64,000 nucleotides of DNA from Bacillus sp. Marseille-P3661. GTDB taxonomy: Bacteria > Bacillota > Bacilli > Bacillales > Bacillaceae_J. The number at the start of each line of letters is the position of its first letter. The first letter of the stretch is position 1. The notes under the pieces were generated by a model, which did no database searches, was not told the origin of the DNA, and saw only the letters and a program-made list of their open reading frames with translations. The DNA lies in the NCBI RefSeq assembly GCF_900240995.1, contig NZ_LT965954.1, positions 569,042-633,041 on the forward strand. The letters are read 5' to 3'. Made by a program: the position numbers and the translations under genes. Of the stretch, positions 39,179 to 47,260 are shown piece after piece.

Positions 39179-40177
39179 TTATCCACCAATAGCGGACATA
39201 ACACGTGTTGTCGGATTTCCATTCTCAAAGCTATCTTCACCCATTTTGTGACGTTCAGGTTTAATAAATAGAGCTTTTTTAAATGCATTAATTAACTGTT
39301 CTTCATTATCTATAAATTGTTTTAAAGAAACTTCATCTTGCCAGAATAAGCATGGTTTTAAGTATCCATCTGCCGTTAATCTTAATCGATTACAGTTATC
39401 ACAAAAGTTGCACGAAATTGGGTGTATTAAACCAAATTTACCTACTCCATTTTCAAATGAATACTGTTGAGCAGGGCCTGTTACATTTTGTTTATTCAAT
39501 AAATGATACGGCCTAATACCTTTTGCTATCTCTTCTACAATTTCTAATGACTGATATTGGTTACTCCAAATAGTGTTATCTGTTCCAATGGGCATATATT
39601 CAATAAAACGAATTTCAATCGGCTCACGAATTGACCATCGTAAAAATTCTTCTACTTCATCTAGATTAAAATCTTTCATTAAGACTACATTTAACTTTAC
39701 AGGATGAAATCCAAGATCTATTGCAGTTTGAATGCCGTCCAATACTTGATCTAGGCTACCATCTCTTGTTATATAGGAAAACTTATTTTCGTTCAATGAA
39801 TCTAAACTTATATTCACACGATCTAAACCTGCTTCTTTTAATTCTCTTCCGTATTTACTTAAAAATACGCCATTTGTTGTTAAAGCAATATCTTCAATAT
39901 TTGAATTTGATTTTATTCCTGAGATAAGCTGTGGCAAATTTTTTCGTAATAACGGCTCGCCACCTGTAATTCTAATTTTCCGAACCCCTAATTCAGAGCC
40001 CACCTTAACGATTTTAAGTATTTCTTCATCCGTTAATATTTTTGAGTAATCCATACATTGGTGTTGACCATCTGGAACACAATAATGACATCTAAGATTA
40101 CAGCGATCGGTTACTGATATTCGTAGATAATCATGGTAACGGCCATATCTATCGACTAAGTTTATCCGCTTATTCAT
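39179..40177 (-). CDS. moaA: GTP 3',8-cyclase MoaA
   Basis: Radical SAM enzyme for the first step of molybdenum-cofactor synthesis. The N-terminal [4Fe-4S] motif is CNLRCHYC (C26, C30, C33), the SAM-binding region TGGEPLLRKNL, the C-terminal second cluster CNFCDNCNRLRLTADGYLKPC, and the essential diglycine ends the protein (SAIGG). 332 residues. Alone on its strand beside two CRP/FNR-family genes, with an FNR-type box 147 bases upstream, consistent with anaerobic Moco demand. Confidence 0.96.
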   Translation of the reverse strand: MNKRINLVDRYGRYHDYLRISVTDRCNLRCHYCVPDGQHQCMDYSKILTDEEILKIVKVGSELGVRKIRITGGEPLLRKNLPQLISGIKSNSNIEDIALTTNGVFLSKYGRELKEAGLDRVNISLDSLNENKFSYITRDGSLDQVLDGIQTAIDLGFHPVKLNVVLMKDFNLDEVEEFLRWSIREPIEIRFIEYMPIGTDNTIWSNQYQSLEIVEEIAKGIRPYHLLNKQNVTGPAQQYSFENGVGKFGLIHPISCNFCDNCNRLRLTADGYLKPCLFWQDEVSLKQFIDNEEQLINAFKKALFIKPERHKMGEDSFENGNPTTRVMSAIGG

Positions 40178-40594
40178 CCTACCACTCTCTTTTCAAAAGA
40201 AAGAGAACTTCCTCTTTCTTTAATATTGATACAAAATTAATGACAATCTATAAAATGAAACATATTATTTTTACCTAATGGAATCTATAGTTTTCATTGT
40301 AGCTTAAACCATTTGTAAAACAGTGTGAATTTAATCACGTTCCTTGTTACTTTCACTAATTGTTCACATATCCAATACCTAAATAGCGTTAAATTTGTAT
40401 TAATCGTCAATAAATTGTCATATGTTTATTCAATCTATCCACCAACTAGCGATTATAATTATATCTATGCATAAACACTGTGGAGACGGTGTAAATGAAT
40501 AAACCTGAAAGCACTTGACTACTTTGTTTATATACCTTTAACTATAAAATATAATGAGAATTTTGACGAAATGCGTCGAAGAGGGGTTTTGTAA
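40178..40594. other. Divergent moaA-fnr intergenic region
   Basis: No gene of convincing length. Contains the FNR-type site at 40324-40339. A GGAGACGG site followed by a 7-codon frame (MNKPEST) at 40495-40518 precedes fnr; it could be a leader peptide but is too short to support. Confidence 0.5.
40324..40339. promoter_or_regulatory. FNR-type site between moaA and fnr
   Basis: TGTGA-ATTTAA-TCACG; nine of ten arm positions match TGTGA-N6-TCACA. Confidence 0.7.
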
Positions 40595-41305
40595 ATGCTT
40601 AATACAAACATCGTAACTCAAAACCAAATGTCTAAAGACTTGACTGAATTATTAAATTCAGTTGATCATACTATAAAGGTTCAAAAAGGCACCTTTTTAT
40701 TTCAGGAAGGTATGCCTGCTACTGAATTGTATATATTACGTTCGGGAAGAATTCAGATTAGTAAAATATCTCCCGATGGAAAAGAATTATCATTACGAAT
40801 CGCCAAAGTTGGGGACATTGTGGGCGAACTTACGCTTTTCACAAACGAGGCAAAATACTTGCTAAACGCTAAGGTCTTAGAAAATGGCGAGGTTGCTGTA
40901 GTGAAAAAAGAGACATTAGAAAAAGAATTACTCAAGAACGGACAAATAGCTTATGAGTTTATGAAATGGATGAGCGATCATTTTAGAAAAACACAAACTA
41001 AATTTAGGGACCTTGTTCTTCATGGTAAAAAAGGTGCACTTTATTCAACATTAATTCGAATGTCAAACAGCTATGGAATAAAAAATAAAGATGGAAGTGT
41101 TTTTATCGATCTTCCTTTAACAAATCAGGAGCTTGCAAACTTTTGCGGTACCTCTAGAGAGAGTGTAAACCGCATGTTAAGTGATCTCCGTAAAAATGAT
41201 ATTATTTCTATTAATAAAACAAAAATCACAATTAATAACCTCCAATATCTTAGAGATGAAATTAATTGTGAAGGATGTCCTCCTGAACTTTGTAGTATCG
41301 AGTAA
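40595..41305 (+). CDS. fnr: Fnr, oxygen-sensing [4Fe-4S] transcription regulator
   Basis: Activates anaerobic genes (nitrate respiration, fermentation) when oxygen is low. 236 residues with cAMP-domain-like barrel, dimer helix (FMKWMSDHFRKTQTKFRDLVLHGKKG, in part), HTH with recognition helix TSRESVNRMLSDLR, and a C-terminal cysteine tail C225, C228, C233 (NCEGCPPELCSIE) equivalent to the B. subtilis cluster ligands 227/230/235; Asp139 in FRDLVLHG corresponds to the fourth ligand Asp141. This makes it the true Fnr among the three paralogues here. GAGGGG-type ribosome site. Confidence 0.95.
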   Translation: MLNTNIVTQNQMSKDLTELLNSVDHTIKVQKGTFLFQEGMPATELYILRSGRIQISKISPDGKELSLRIAKVGDIVGELTLFTNEAKYLLNAKVLENGEVAVVKKETLEKELLKNGQIAYEFMKWMSDHFRKTQTKFRDLVLHGKKGALYSTLIRMSNSYGIKNKDGSVFIDLPLTNQELANFCGTSRESVNRMLSDLRKNDIISINKTKITINNLQYLRDEINCEGCPPELCSIE

Positions 41306-41324
41306 CACAAAAAGCTAAATCAAC

Positions 41325-41455
41325 CTCATTTCCCCCGTTGTCTACGTCCTGTGGACATCGGGGGAATTTTATCTAGACTTTTCATCCTAGGCAAGCACCG
41401 GCTAAAACCGCCACGTCTTGCGGCGTTGCCAATAATTAGCAATTAGAGCTCTTTG
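41325..41455. repeat. Dispersed intergenic hairpin repeat (copy 3)
   Basis: CCCCCGTTGTC-TACGTCCTGTG-GACATCGGGGG, then CACCGGCTAAAACCGCCACG with a second loop GTCTT (CGCCACGTCTTGCGGCG) and TTAGCAATTAG. Parallels the copy at 5595, where CACTGGCTAAAAATCGCAAC is followed by ATCCT. Confidence 0.6.
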
Positions 41456-41503
41456 ACCTAGAGCGGGTGGACGCTGGGCTGGATTGCACTAGTTTTGTTA
41501 ATA

Positions 41504-42217
41504 TTATAAAAATACTGCCATAATACCTAAGAAAAAAGCTGAATTAACAATCTCTAAAATGCCTATTTCCTTCGGAGTCAATGCCTTTCCAACACACCAT
41601 ATTGCACGAATCATACTTGGAATATATGCAAGAGCTAACAGTGGATAACCAAATACTGAAACAATGATAATAACGCTTAAATGAAAACCCCATGAAATCC
41701 AGCGAAAAGCTGGATTTTTCTTTTCTCTAATTAATGTTTTCACAAAAAATGCACTGCCCATAAAGAATAATAGTGAGCAAACCCAAATTAATATTGCATG
41801 CTCTGAAATAATACCTTGTCCAACATAATAACTGGCAACACCACCTATTCCAAATGCCGCAATCGCACTAAAATCATTAAGTAATGCCCTTTCCTGATTT
41901 CGTTTCGCATAATAAATATTAATCAGGAAGAACGGTGCCATAGCTAGTCCAAAATAAATAAGCTGTGGTACATAAATAACCGGGATAATTAATGATGCTA
42001 TTGCAATCCCACCATAAATCCCTGTCCATTTTAGATGTAACTTTTTTTGCTTGCCTTTAAAGAGCATAATAAAAGGATAAGTAGCTAAATAAAGCATTAA
42101 CCATCCAATAAATAATGATATGTGTAACCAGCTTGGCCCGCCAATCACCATTCCTAGTACAAAAGGTAAAATTAACATGGCCCATGCCCCATGCTGTTTA
42201 GGTAACAATAATTTCAT
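41504..42217 (-). CDS. ywiC: YwiC-like membrane protein
   Basis: A 237-residue polytopic protein (about seven helices) of the YwiC-like family. The N-terminus KLLLPKQHGAWAMLILPF is the family hallmark; also YLATYPFIMLFKGKQKK and KRNQERALLNDF. In B. subtilis ywiC lies beside fnr and the nar genes; here it also follows fnr, on the opposite strand, supporting a link to anaerobic respiration. The sequence is reminiscent of UbiA-type prenyltransferases but no clear DxxxD motif is visible. ATG chosen with GAGGTG seven bases upstream. Confidence 0.85.
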   Translation of the reverse strand: MKLLLPKQHGAWAMLILPFVLGMVIGGPSWLHISLFIGWLMLYLATYPFIMLFKGKQKKLHLKWTGIYGGIAIASLIIPVIYVPQLIYFGLAMAPFFLINIYYAKRNQERALLNDFSAIAAFGIGGVASYYVGQGIISEHAILIWVCSLLFFMGSAFFVKTLIREKKNPAFRWISWGFHLSVIIIVSVFGYPLLALAYIPSMIRAIWCVGKALTPKEIGILEIVNSAFFLGIMAVFL

Positions 42218-42391
42218 CAACCTCACCTCTTGCTATATATTTTATCATTTAGAAATACATATCCAAATTTCTACAAGTACCAATATTTCGTCAGTCCTTA
42301 GATTGTCATTTAGACCCACTTATCATATTTCTAGTTTCCTGGCTTCACACTCCTCAAAGCACTTCAGCTGAAGTAAATTTTTCTAACCGAT

Positions 42392-42421
42392 AAAAAGTCG
42401 GCAGTTTACCTTCTGCCGACT
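42392..42421 (-). terminator. Terminator of the radical SAM gene
   Basis: On the minus strand AGTCGGCAG-AAGGTAAA-CTGCCGACT followed by TTTTAT. Confidence 0.85.
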
Positions 42422-42495
42422 ATATAATAACTAATTATGATAGAAAGCATTTTGAAATTTAGGAGCTAGACCTAAAATTATTCCTGCTAGGCTGT

Positions 42496-43617
42496 TTAAA
42501 CTTGTTCTTGTTTCTTCCTTAACGCTTTAGGTATATATACACAGAATGGTTCACTTTCTAGATAATCACCTGTCATTGCATACGCTCTAGACCTTGAACC
42601 GCCGCATACATGTCTAAATTCACATACGCCGCACTTTCCTTTGTACATATCCGGGTTACGTAAAGACTTGAAAATGGGTGATTGACGATAAATTTCAGCT
42701 ATTGGAGTTTCTCTAATATTTCCAGCCTTTACTGGTAATAATCCACTTGGATAGACATCCCCAATATGTGAAATAAATACAAATCCATTTCCATCATTTA
42801 CACCTTTTGGTGCACGACCTAGTCCATCAATTGTACCTGTTGAACCATGCATTAATGCATCTTCATAATTAATACCGTCGTTATCTGTAAGATTTTCTCT
42901 CATCTTGTTCTGAATAACCACTCTTCGATAATGTTGAGCTGCAGTTGTTTTAATATCAAATTTAACTCGTTTGCTCAATTTATACAACCACGTGAAAACT
43001 TGTTCATGTTGTACTGGCGAAATCATGTCTGATTCTTGGCCACGTCCCGTTGGTACTAAGAAAAATACACTCCATAATACACAATCTAATTCTTCGATCA
43101 GCTTTGCCATTTCATCTAATACATCAATATTATAACGAGAGATGACAGTATTAATTTGAATCGGGATTTCCAGTTCATGTAAATATTTGATAGCTTTCAT
43201 TGTGAGATCAAATGAGCCGTTCGTACCTCTAAAATGATCATGTATCTCGGCTGTTGGTCCATCTAGACTAAAGGCCCAACGCGCAAGACCAACTTCCTTC
43301 GCTTTTTCTATTGCTTCTTTTGTCACATTGGGTGTTGCACTTGGTGTCATGGATACACGAACACCTTTTTTTATCGCATAATCAGCAATATCGTATACAT
43401 CCTCACGCATCAGTGGATCTCCACCGGTAAATACTAACATTGGATTATTCATTTCATATATATCATCTATTAGTTTTTTTCCTTCTTCAAACGATAACTC
43501 GCGAGGATCGCGTTTATATTGCGCCTCAGCGCGACAGTGTAGACATTTTAGCTGACAAGCTCTTGTTAACTCCCATATAACAATAAATGGATCTTTATGA
43601 TAATCACGACTAAACAC
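42496..43617 (-). CDS. Radical SAM/SPASM protein (AhbD/NirJ-like family)
   Basis: A 373-residue enzyme. Radical SAM motif CQLKCLHC (C21, C25, C28), then VFTGGDPLMREDVYDIADYA. The C-terminal SPASM region has CGVCEFRHVCGGSRSRAYA plus a last Cys in SEPFCVY. The sequence follows the TIGR04053-type branch, near the haem-modifying AhbD/NirJ proteins; substrate not established. I start it at GTG (FSRDYHKDPF follows), with AAGGAG nine bases upstream; the frame continues 56 codons further but that part overlaps the promoter and FNR box. A perfect FNR-type box lies 63 bases before the start. Confidence 0.85.
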   Translation of the reverse strand: MFSRDYHKDPFIVIWELTRACQLKCLHCRAEAQYKRDPRELSFEEGKKLIDDIYEMNNPMLVFTGGDPLMREDVYDIADYAIKKGVRVSMTPSATPNVTKEAIEKAKEVGLARWAFSLDGPTAEIHDHFRGTNGSFDLTMKAIKYLHELEIPIQINTVISRYNIDVLDEMAKLIEELDCVLWSVFFLVPTGRGQESDMISPVQHEQVFTWLYKLSKRVKFDIKTTAAQHYRRVVIQNKMRENLTDNDGINYEDALMHGSTGTIDGLGRAPKGVNDGNGFVFISHIGDVYPSGLLPVKAGNIRETPIAEIYRQSPIFKSLRNPDMYKGKCGVCEFRHVCGGSRSRAYAMTGDYLESEPFCVYIPKALRKKQEQV

Positions 43618-43927
43618 GTGAATCCACTCCTTCTCTGTAAAACTATGAATACATTTTACAGTTAACAACAAGCTAATTATGTGACATATATCACATATCA
43701 TGGAGTGTTCACAAAGTTGTACCTTAATTAATAGATCAAAGTTAACATATGAAAATACAAATATAGTAAGAAATATATAACTCAAATTTAATAAATGTTG
43801 TATTATCAGTTATTATGTTTTTTTGTTTTTTCAACCTGTATGAGATTTGATACAATATAATTAAATACATTCAAATATATAAACATATATAGTACGGAAA
43901 TAACGATATATAAAAGGGTGGAATAAA
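43618..43927. other. Divergent regulatory region, radical SAM gene / third CRP-family gene
   Basis: No gene. Contains the perfect FNR-type palindrome at 43680-43695; the rest is AT-rich promoter DNA for two divergent genes. Confidence 0.5.
43680..43695 (-). promoter_or_regulatory. FNR-type site upstream of the radical SAM gene
   Basis: TGTGACATATATCACA: exact TGTGA-N6-TCACA with a symmetric spacer on the whole. 63 bases before the GTG start. Confidence 0.8.
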
Positions 43928-44626
43928 ATGTCATCAATTTCAATTACAAAGCTGCTCCATAGTTTTACAATTTTTAAAGAATTAACCGATGATGAGTTAC
44001 AACCCATTATTGATATCTCCCAAACAAGAACTTTTGAACCAAGGACACATGTTTTTATGCAGGGGGATCCACTTGATCGTGTATTTTTCATTCATAGTGG
44101 GAAAGTTAAAATCTACAAAACGGATTTTAACGGCAAGGAACAAATTGTTTCTGTATTAAAAGACGGTGATATGTTTCCACATGTTGGCTTTTTCCGTAAA
44201 GGTGAATTTCCGGCACATGCAGAAGTATTAGAACCATCTAGTATAGTTGTCATACCAATTGCTAATTTCGAACAAATTCTTGTTAAATATCCAGAGGTAA
44301 GTATTAAATTATTCAGAGTTATGGGAGAAAAAATAATCGATCTCCAAGAACGCCTTGAAGAACAAATATTATCTAATACTTATGAACAAATCATAAAACT
44401 ACTTCTACGTTTAAGTCATGACCACGGAGTTCCGATTAATGGTGATGAAAAAAAATTATTAATTACTACTCCCTTTACAAATCGGGAATTAGCTAATATG
44501 ATTGGAAGTTCACGAGAAACAGTCAGTAGAACTTTAAATCAACTTAAAAAGAAAGAACTGCTCAATACAAATTCAGAAGGTCTATATATTATAGAAATCG
44601 AAAAATTAAAAGATCAATTATTTTAG
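43928..44626 (+). CDS. CRP/FNR-family transcription regulator without cysteines
   Basis: A 232-residue CRP/FNR-type protein: barrel (MQGDPLDRVFFIHSGKVKIYK), dimerisation helix, HTH with recognition helix SSRETVSRTLNQLKKK. It has no cysteine at all, so unlike Fnr it cannot hold an Fe-S cluster or sense thiol oxidation; a haem-binding NO or CO sensor, an ArcR/NnrR-like role, or a ligand-binding regulator are the options. A run with His (FPHVGFFRKGEFPAHAEV) could be a haem region, but this is inference. It is divergent from the radical SAM gene and points at the NO-linked gene unit downstream. Confidence 0.87.
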   Translation: MSSISITKLLHSFTIFKELTDDELQPIIDISQTRTFEPRTHVFMQGDPLDRVFFIHSGKVKIYKTDFNGKEQIVSVLKDGDMFPHVGFFRKGEFPAHAEVLEPSSIVVIPIANFEQILVKYPEVSIKLFRVMGEKIIDLQERLEEQILSNTYEQIIKLLLRLSHDHGVPINGDEKKLLITTPFTNRELANMIGSSRETVSRTLNQLKKKELLNTNSEGLYIIEIEKLKDQLF

Positions 44627-44630
44627 CTAA

Positions 44631-44656
44631 AGTCAACCATTGGTTGGCTTTTTTTT
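44631..44656 (+). terminator. Terminator of the third CRP-family gene
   Basis: AGTCAACC-ATT-GGTTGGCT followed by a run of eight T-rich positions. Confidence 0.85.
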
Positions 44657-44713
44657 ATGAAATACCCTTCCATAATATTCAAGTACCCTTCATTTCGAAC
44701 ATTTTGTTTAATT

Positions 44714-44729
44714 CGTGATTTATATCACT
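44714..44729 (+). promoter_or_regulatory. FNR-type site upstream of the His-rich membrane protein gene
   Basis: CGTGA-TTTATA-TCACT; core GTGATTTATATCAC is a perfect palindrome around its centre. 67 bases before the start codon. Confidence 0.7.
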
Positions 44730-44740
44730 TAATTATCAAA

Positions 44741-44755
44741 TGAAAATGGTTATCA
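44741..44755 (+). promoter_or_regulatory. Candidate Fur-type box
   Basis: TGAAAATGGTTATCA matches the 7-1-7 Fur consensus TGATAATNATTATCA at 12 of the 14 defined positions. It lies 12 bases after the FNR-type site and about 40 before the gene. Confidence 0.45.
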
Positions 44756-44795
44756 TAAGAGCATAAGTTAATCTTTAGCTGTCGGAGGTGACACC

Positions 44796-46046
44796 ATGAA
44801 TGGACTAGCGGGTCTTTCTAAAACAGAAACAAATATAAAATTGCCATTTTCCTTTATATTTTATAGTTTACTAGCATTCGCAGGCTCTCAATTTGCATTA
44901 ATTTTTAGCGGAGATTTGATCGTAAATGGAGCATTTCGAATTCCACCACTATGGATGGCTGCCCATTTTTTATTACTAGGTTGGGCATTAATGGTTGCCA
45001 TGGGTTCTATGTATCAATTAGTTCCGGTCGCTTTTTTAACACCCATTTGGAGTGAAAAATTTGGATTTGCTCAGTTTGGCGTGACAGCGATTGGCATTAC
45101 AGGATTTTCGTTGTCGCTTGGTTATTACCCTAAGTTTATTTTACTTACTGGTGTAATTACTATTGTAGGGATTTTGATGTTTCTAGTTCAGATGTTTATG
45201 ACACTGAGGAAACAAGCTGAAAAGAATATACTAACGTTATTTGTTGGTAGTGCTTTATTGTCACTTCTCATTACGATTACTTTAGGAATATTACTCGCAG
45301 CAAGTGTAGGCGGGTATATCGGACTGAATAATCACGAAACGATTCTAAAAACGCATATATTGTTTGGTGTCGCAGGATGGTTTACATTATTGATTTTCGG
45401 CTTTTCTTATAAAATGGTTCCGATGTTCTCATTATCTCACGGTTTCTCTATGAAGCTATCTAAACCCTTATTTGTAATCTATTTTGTAGGCTTGCTCAGT
45501 ACTGCGATCTCATTTTGGACTAATCAAGCTATACTTTTCCAGTTAGGAATGCTATTGCTGTTGATTGGTTTCTCTTTATTCGTATGGAATATGAAAGAAA
45601 TCATTAATAAACGATTAAAAAAGAAACTGGATAATCCCTTTATATTTTCACTTATCGCAATTCTAATTGGATGGGTTATTCATCTAGCTGCAGCTGTTGC
45701 ATCTTTTATATCAATATCTTCATTTGTTTATGGAGTACTTATTTATATTTATATCATCGGTTGGATTGTTTTTAGTATTATCGGCTACCTATTTAAAATC
45801 GTTCCTTTCTTATGGTGGACACACCGATATAGCAAGGAAATGGGTAAACCTAACGTACCAACCCTAAAACAATTAATGAATGATAAACTGGGAACCAATT
45901 TATTTATTTTATTCTTTGTATGTATGCTTGGAATGGTTATTTCGTTTGCTTTTCAATTAACTAATTTATATACCACTTTTCAAATATTATTAGCTATTGT
46001 TTCCACAGTATTTAGTATTGCAATTATGGTTGTTGTAAAAAAATAA
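44796..46046 (+). CDS. Polytopic His-containing membrane protein (NnrS- or haem-copper-oxidase-I-like)
   Basis: A 416-residue integral membrane protein with about twelve hydrophobic segments. Histidines recur at helix positions suited to haem or metal: His57 (MAAHFLLLGWALMVAMGSMYQLVP, in part), His187 (KTHILFGVAGWFTLLIFGFSYK), His215, His296 (WVIHLAAAVASF) and His343 (LWWTHRYSKE). The overall look is that of NnrS-like or single-subunit oxidase-like proteins in denitrification loci, but I cannot assign it firmly. GGAGGTG lies upstream of the ATG. FNR- and Fur-type sites precede it. It is followed at 20 bases by a DUF59 gene, so they are likely cotranscribed. Confidence 0.7.
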   Translation: MNGLAGLSKTETNIKLPFSFIFYSLLAFAGSQFALIFSGDLIVNGAFRIPPLWMAAHFLLLGWALMVAMGSMYQLVPVAFLTPIWSEKFGFAQFGVTAIGITGFSLSLGYYPKFILLTGVITIVGILMFLVQMFMTLRKQAEKNILTLFVGSALLSLLITITLGILLAASVGGYIGLNNHETILKTHILFGVAGWFTLLIFGFSYKMVPMFSLSHGFSMKLSKPLFVIYFVGLLSTAISFWTNQAILFQLGMLLLLIGFSLFVWNMKEIINKRLKKKLDNPFIFSLIAILIGWVIHLAAAVASFISISSFVYGVLIYIYIIGWIVFSIIGYLFKIVPFLWWTHRYSKEMGKPNVPTLKQLMNDKLGTNLFILFFVCMLGMVISFAFQLTNLYTTFQILLAIVSTVFSIAIMVVVKK

Positions 46047-46065
46047 ACCTTTGGAGGAATTTAAA

Positions 46066-46365
46066 ATGAACTTAAAAGAGATGGTTATGAAAGAATTAGA
46101 ATCTGTAATTGATCCTGAATTAGGAGTAAATGTAGTAGACTTAGGGCTTATTTATGAAGTAGATATCGATGATAACCATAACGTGGATATTACGATGACG
46201 TTAACAACCCCAGGTTGTCCACTGCACGACAGCATTACAAACGGTGCTAAGTTTGTAGTTGAAGCACTTGAAGAAGTTAAAAATGTTCAAGTCAATCTTG
46301 TATGGGAGCCAGCTTGGTCTCCTGATAGAATGAGTGAACGTGCAAGAAATTGGTTAGGCGCTTAA
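46066..46365 (+). CDS. DUF59 (MIP18/PaaD-like) iron-sulfur assembly-type protein
   Basis: A 99-residue DUF59 protein of the SufT/PaaD/YitW type, thought to help load or mature Fe-S clusters on target enzymes. Key features: VIDPELGVNVVDLGLIY and LTTPGCPLHDS with the conserved Cys51, then VWEPAWSPDRMSERAR. Start at MNLKEMV, with GGAGG seven bases upstream; an earlier ATG five codons up falls on the ribosome site. A second, different paralogue (yitW) lies at 51015, suggesting this copy serves the gene unit here. Confidence 0.9.
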   Translation: MNLKEMVMKELESVIDPELGVNVVDLGLIYEVDIDDNHNVDITMTLTTPGCPLHDSITNGAKFVVEALEEVKNVQVNLVWEPAWSPDRMSERARNWLGA

Positions 46366-46523
46366 TTAGATTAGGCAAAAGCCCTACCTTTCCTTAAGTA
46401 CAGCTCACATTCGTTGAGTTATTGACGAAGAAGCTGGTCTTTATTGAAGTCAGAACGTACAAAAATTCTAAATGATTATCAATGTTACTAAACTTTAAAA
46501 TTACTATAACTGGAGTGAGCATA

Positions 46524-46763
46524 ATGACTGAACAAATTAATAAAGTAGTTGAACTTGATGTCAGAGAAGATATCCAAAACAAGCAAGATCCATTTCAAAA
46601 AATTATGTGCACCATTGAGACATTTAATAGTGGAGATACTTTAATATTATACGCTCCATTTAAACCTACTCCTCTTCTTGGTGTACTTGGTTCTAAAGGT
46701 TATACTTCCGAGACAGAAGAACTTGCTCAAGATTACTGGAAAGTAACCTTTATAAAAGGTTAA
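46524..46763 (+). CDS. DUF2249 protein, first copy
   Basis: A 79-residue DUF2249 domain protein (TusA-like alpha/beta fold). The N-terminus carries VVELDVREDIQNKQDPFQKI, the shared LDxR motif; the second half reads DTLILYAPFKPTPLLGVLGSKG. There is one Cys (MCTIE), not at a TusA-like active site. DUF2249 domains are often found with hemerythrin-like domains and in NO/anaerobic gene sets; no biochemical role is established. Start chosen at the ATG behind GGAGTGAG. It is 17 bases before the second copy. Confidence 0.82.
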   Translation: MTEQINKVVELDVREDIQNKQDPFQKIMCTIETFNSGDTLILYAPFKPTPLLGVLGSKGYTSETEELAQDYWKVTFIKG

Positions 46764-46779
46764 TAAGGAGGAAATCTTT

Positions 46780-46992
46780 ATGATTTTAGATAATCGCGGT
46801 CTTGAGCCACCACAACCTATGATGAGAACACTTCTTGAACTTGAACGCTTAGAAGTTGGCGAAGAACTTATAATCATTAACGATCGTCGTCCAATGTTTC
46901 TTTATCCAGAGCTAGATGAAAAAGGTTTTTTTCACCAGACTATTGAAATTGAGGATGGGAGTTTTCAAATTACTATCACAAAGAAAGATTAA
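46780..46992 (+). CDS. DUF2249 protein, second copy
   Basis: A 70-residue DUF2249 protein. Begins ILDNRGLEPPQPMMRTLLEL, the canonical LDxRxLPPP-type motif of the family, then GEELIIINDRRPMFLYPEL and GFFHQTIEIEDGSFQITI. No cysteine. With the preceding paralogue (low identity) it forms a tandem pair, possibly heterodimer partners. AAGGAGG lies upstream of the ATG. The unit ends in a terminator at 47046. Confidence 0.85.
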   Translation: MILDNRGLEPPQPMMRTLLELERLEVGEELIIINDRRPMFLYPELDEKGFFHQTIEIEDGSFQITITKKD

Positions 46993-47045
46993 TTCGTGCA
47001 GTGCAAATCTTTACGAGAGCTTTCTCTAACTTACTAAACTGCACA

Positions 47046-47084
47046 AAACATCGCCTTTAGCATGCACAGGGCGATGTTTGTTTG
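47046..47084 (+). terminator. Terminator of the DUF2249 unit
   Basis: AAACATCGCC-loop-GGGCGATGTTTGTTT; stem ACATCGCC/GGCGATGT with T-rich tail. Confidence 0.8.
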
Positions 47085-47231
47085 TATCTAAAATTATCAT
47101 AATCATAGAAACTAAATTTACCAATATTCCTAGTAGCAAGAACCAAAGTTTAGTATTTTTTATTCTATCAGGTGGAGATAAACGGAGAAGTAAATTCCCT
47201 TAAATGTTAACGAATTTATGGTGTCTTTAAA

Positions 47232-47260
47232 TTGACTTTATTACATAGCAATGGTATTCT
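47232..47260 (+). promoter_or_regulatory. Sigma-A promoter of the cold-shock gene
   Basis: TTGACT (47232-47237), 17-base spacer, TATTCT (47255-47260). Implies a 5' leader of about 165 bases, as in csp genes where the leader folds to control cold translation. Confidence 0.75.

Noticed and set aside
40495-40518. Seven-codon leader peptide before fnr
   Set aside because: There is a ribosome-like site and MNKPEST frame, but such short frames occur often by chance; no attenuator structure follows.
43618-43785. N-terminal 56-residue extension of the radical SAM protein
   Set aside because: The extension covers the FNR box and an AT-rich promoter, has no family similarity, and a good ribosome site points to the internal GTG.
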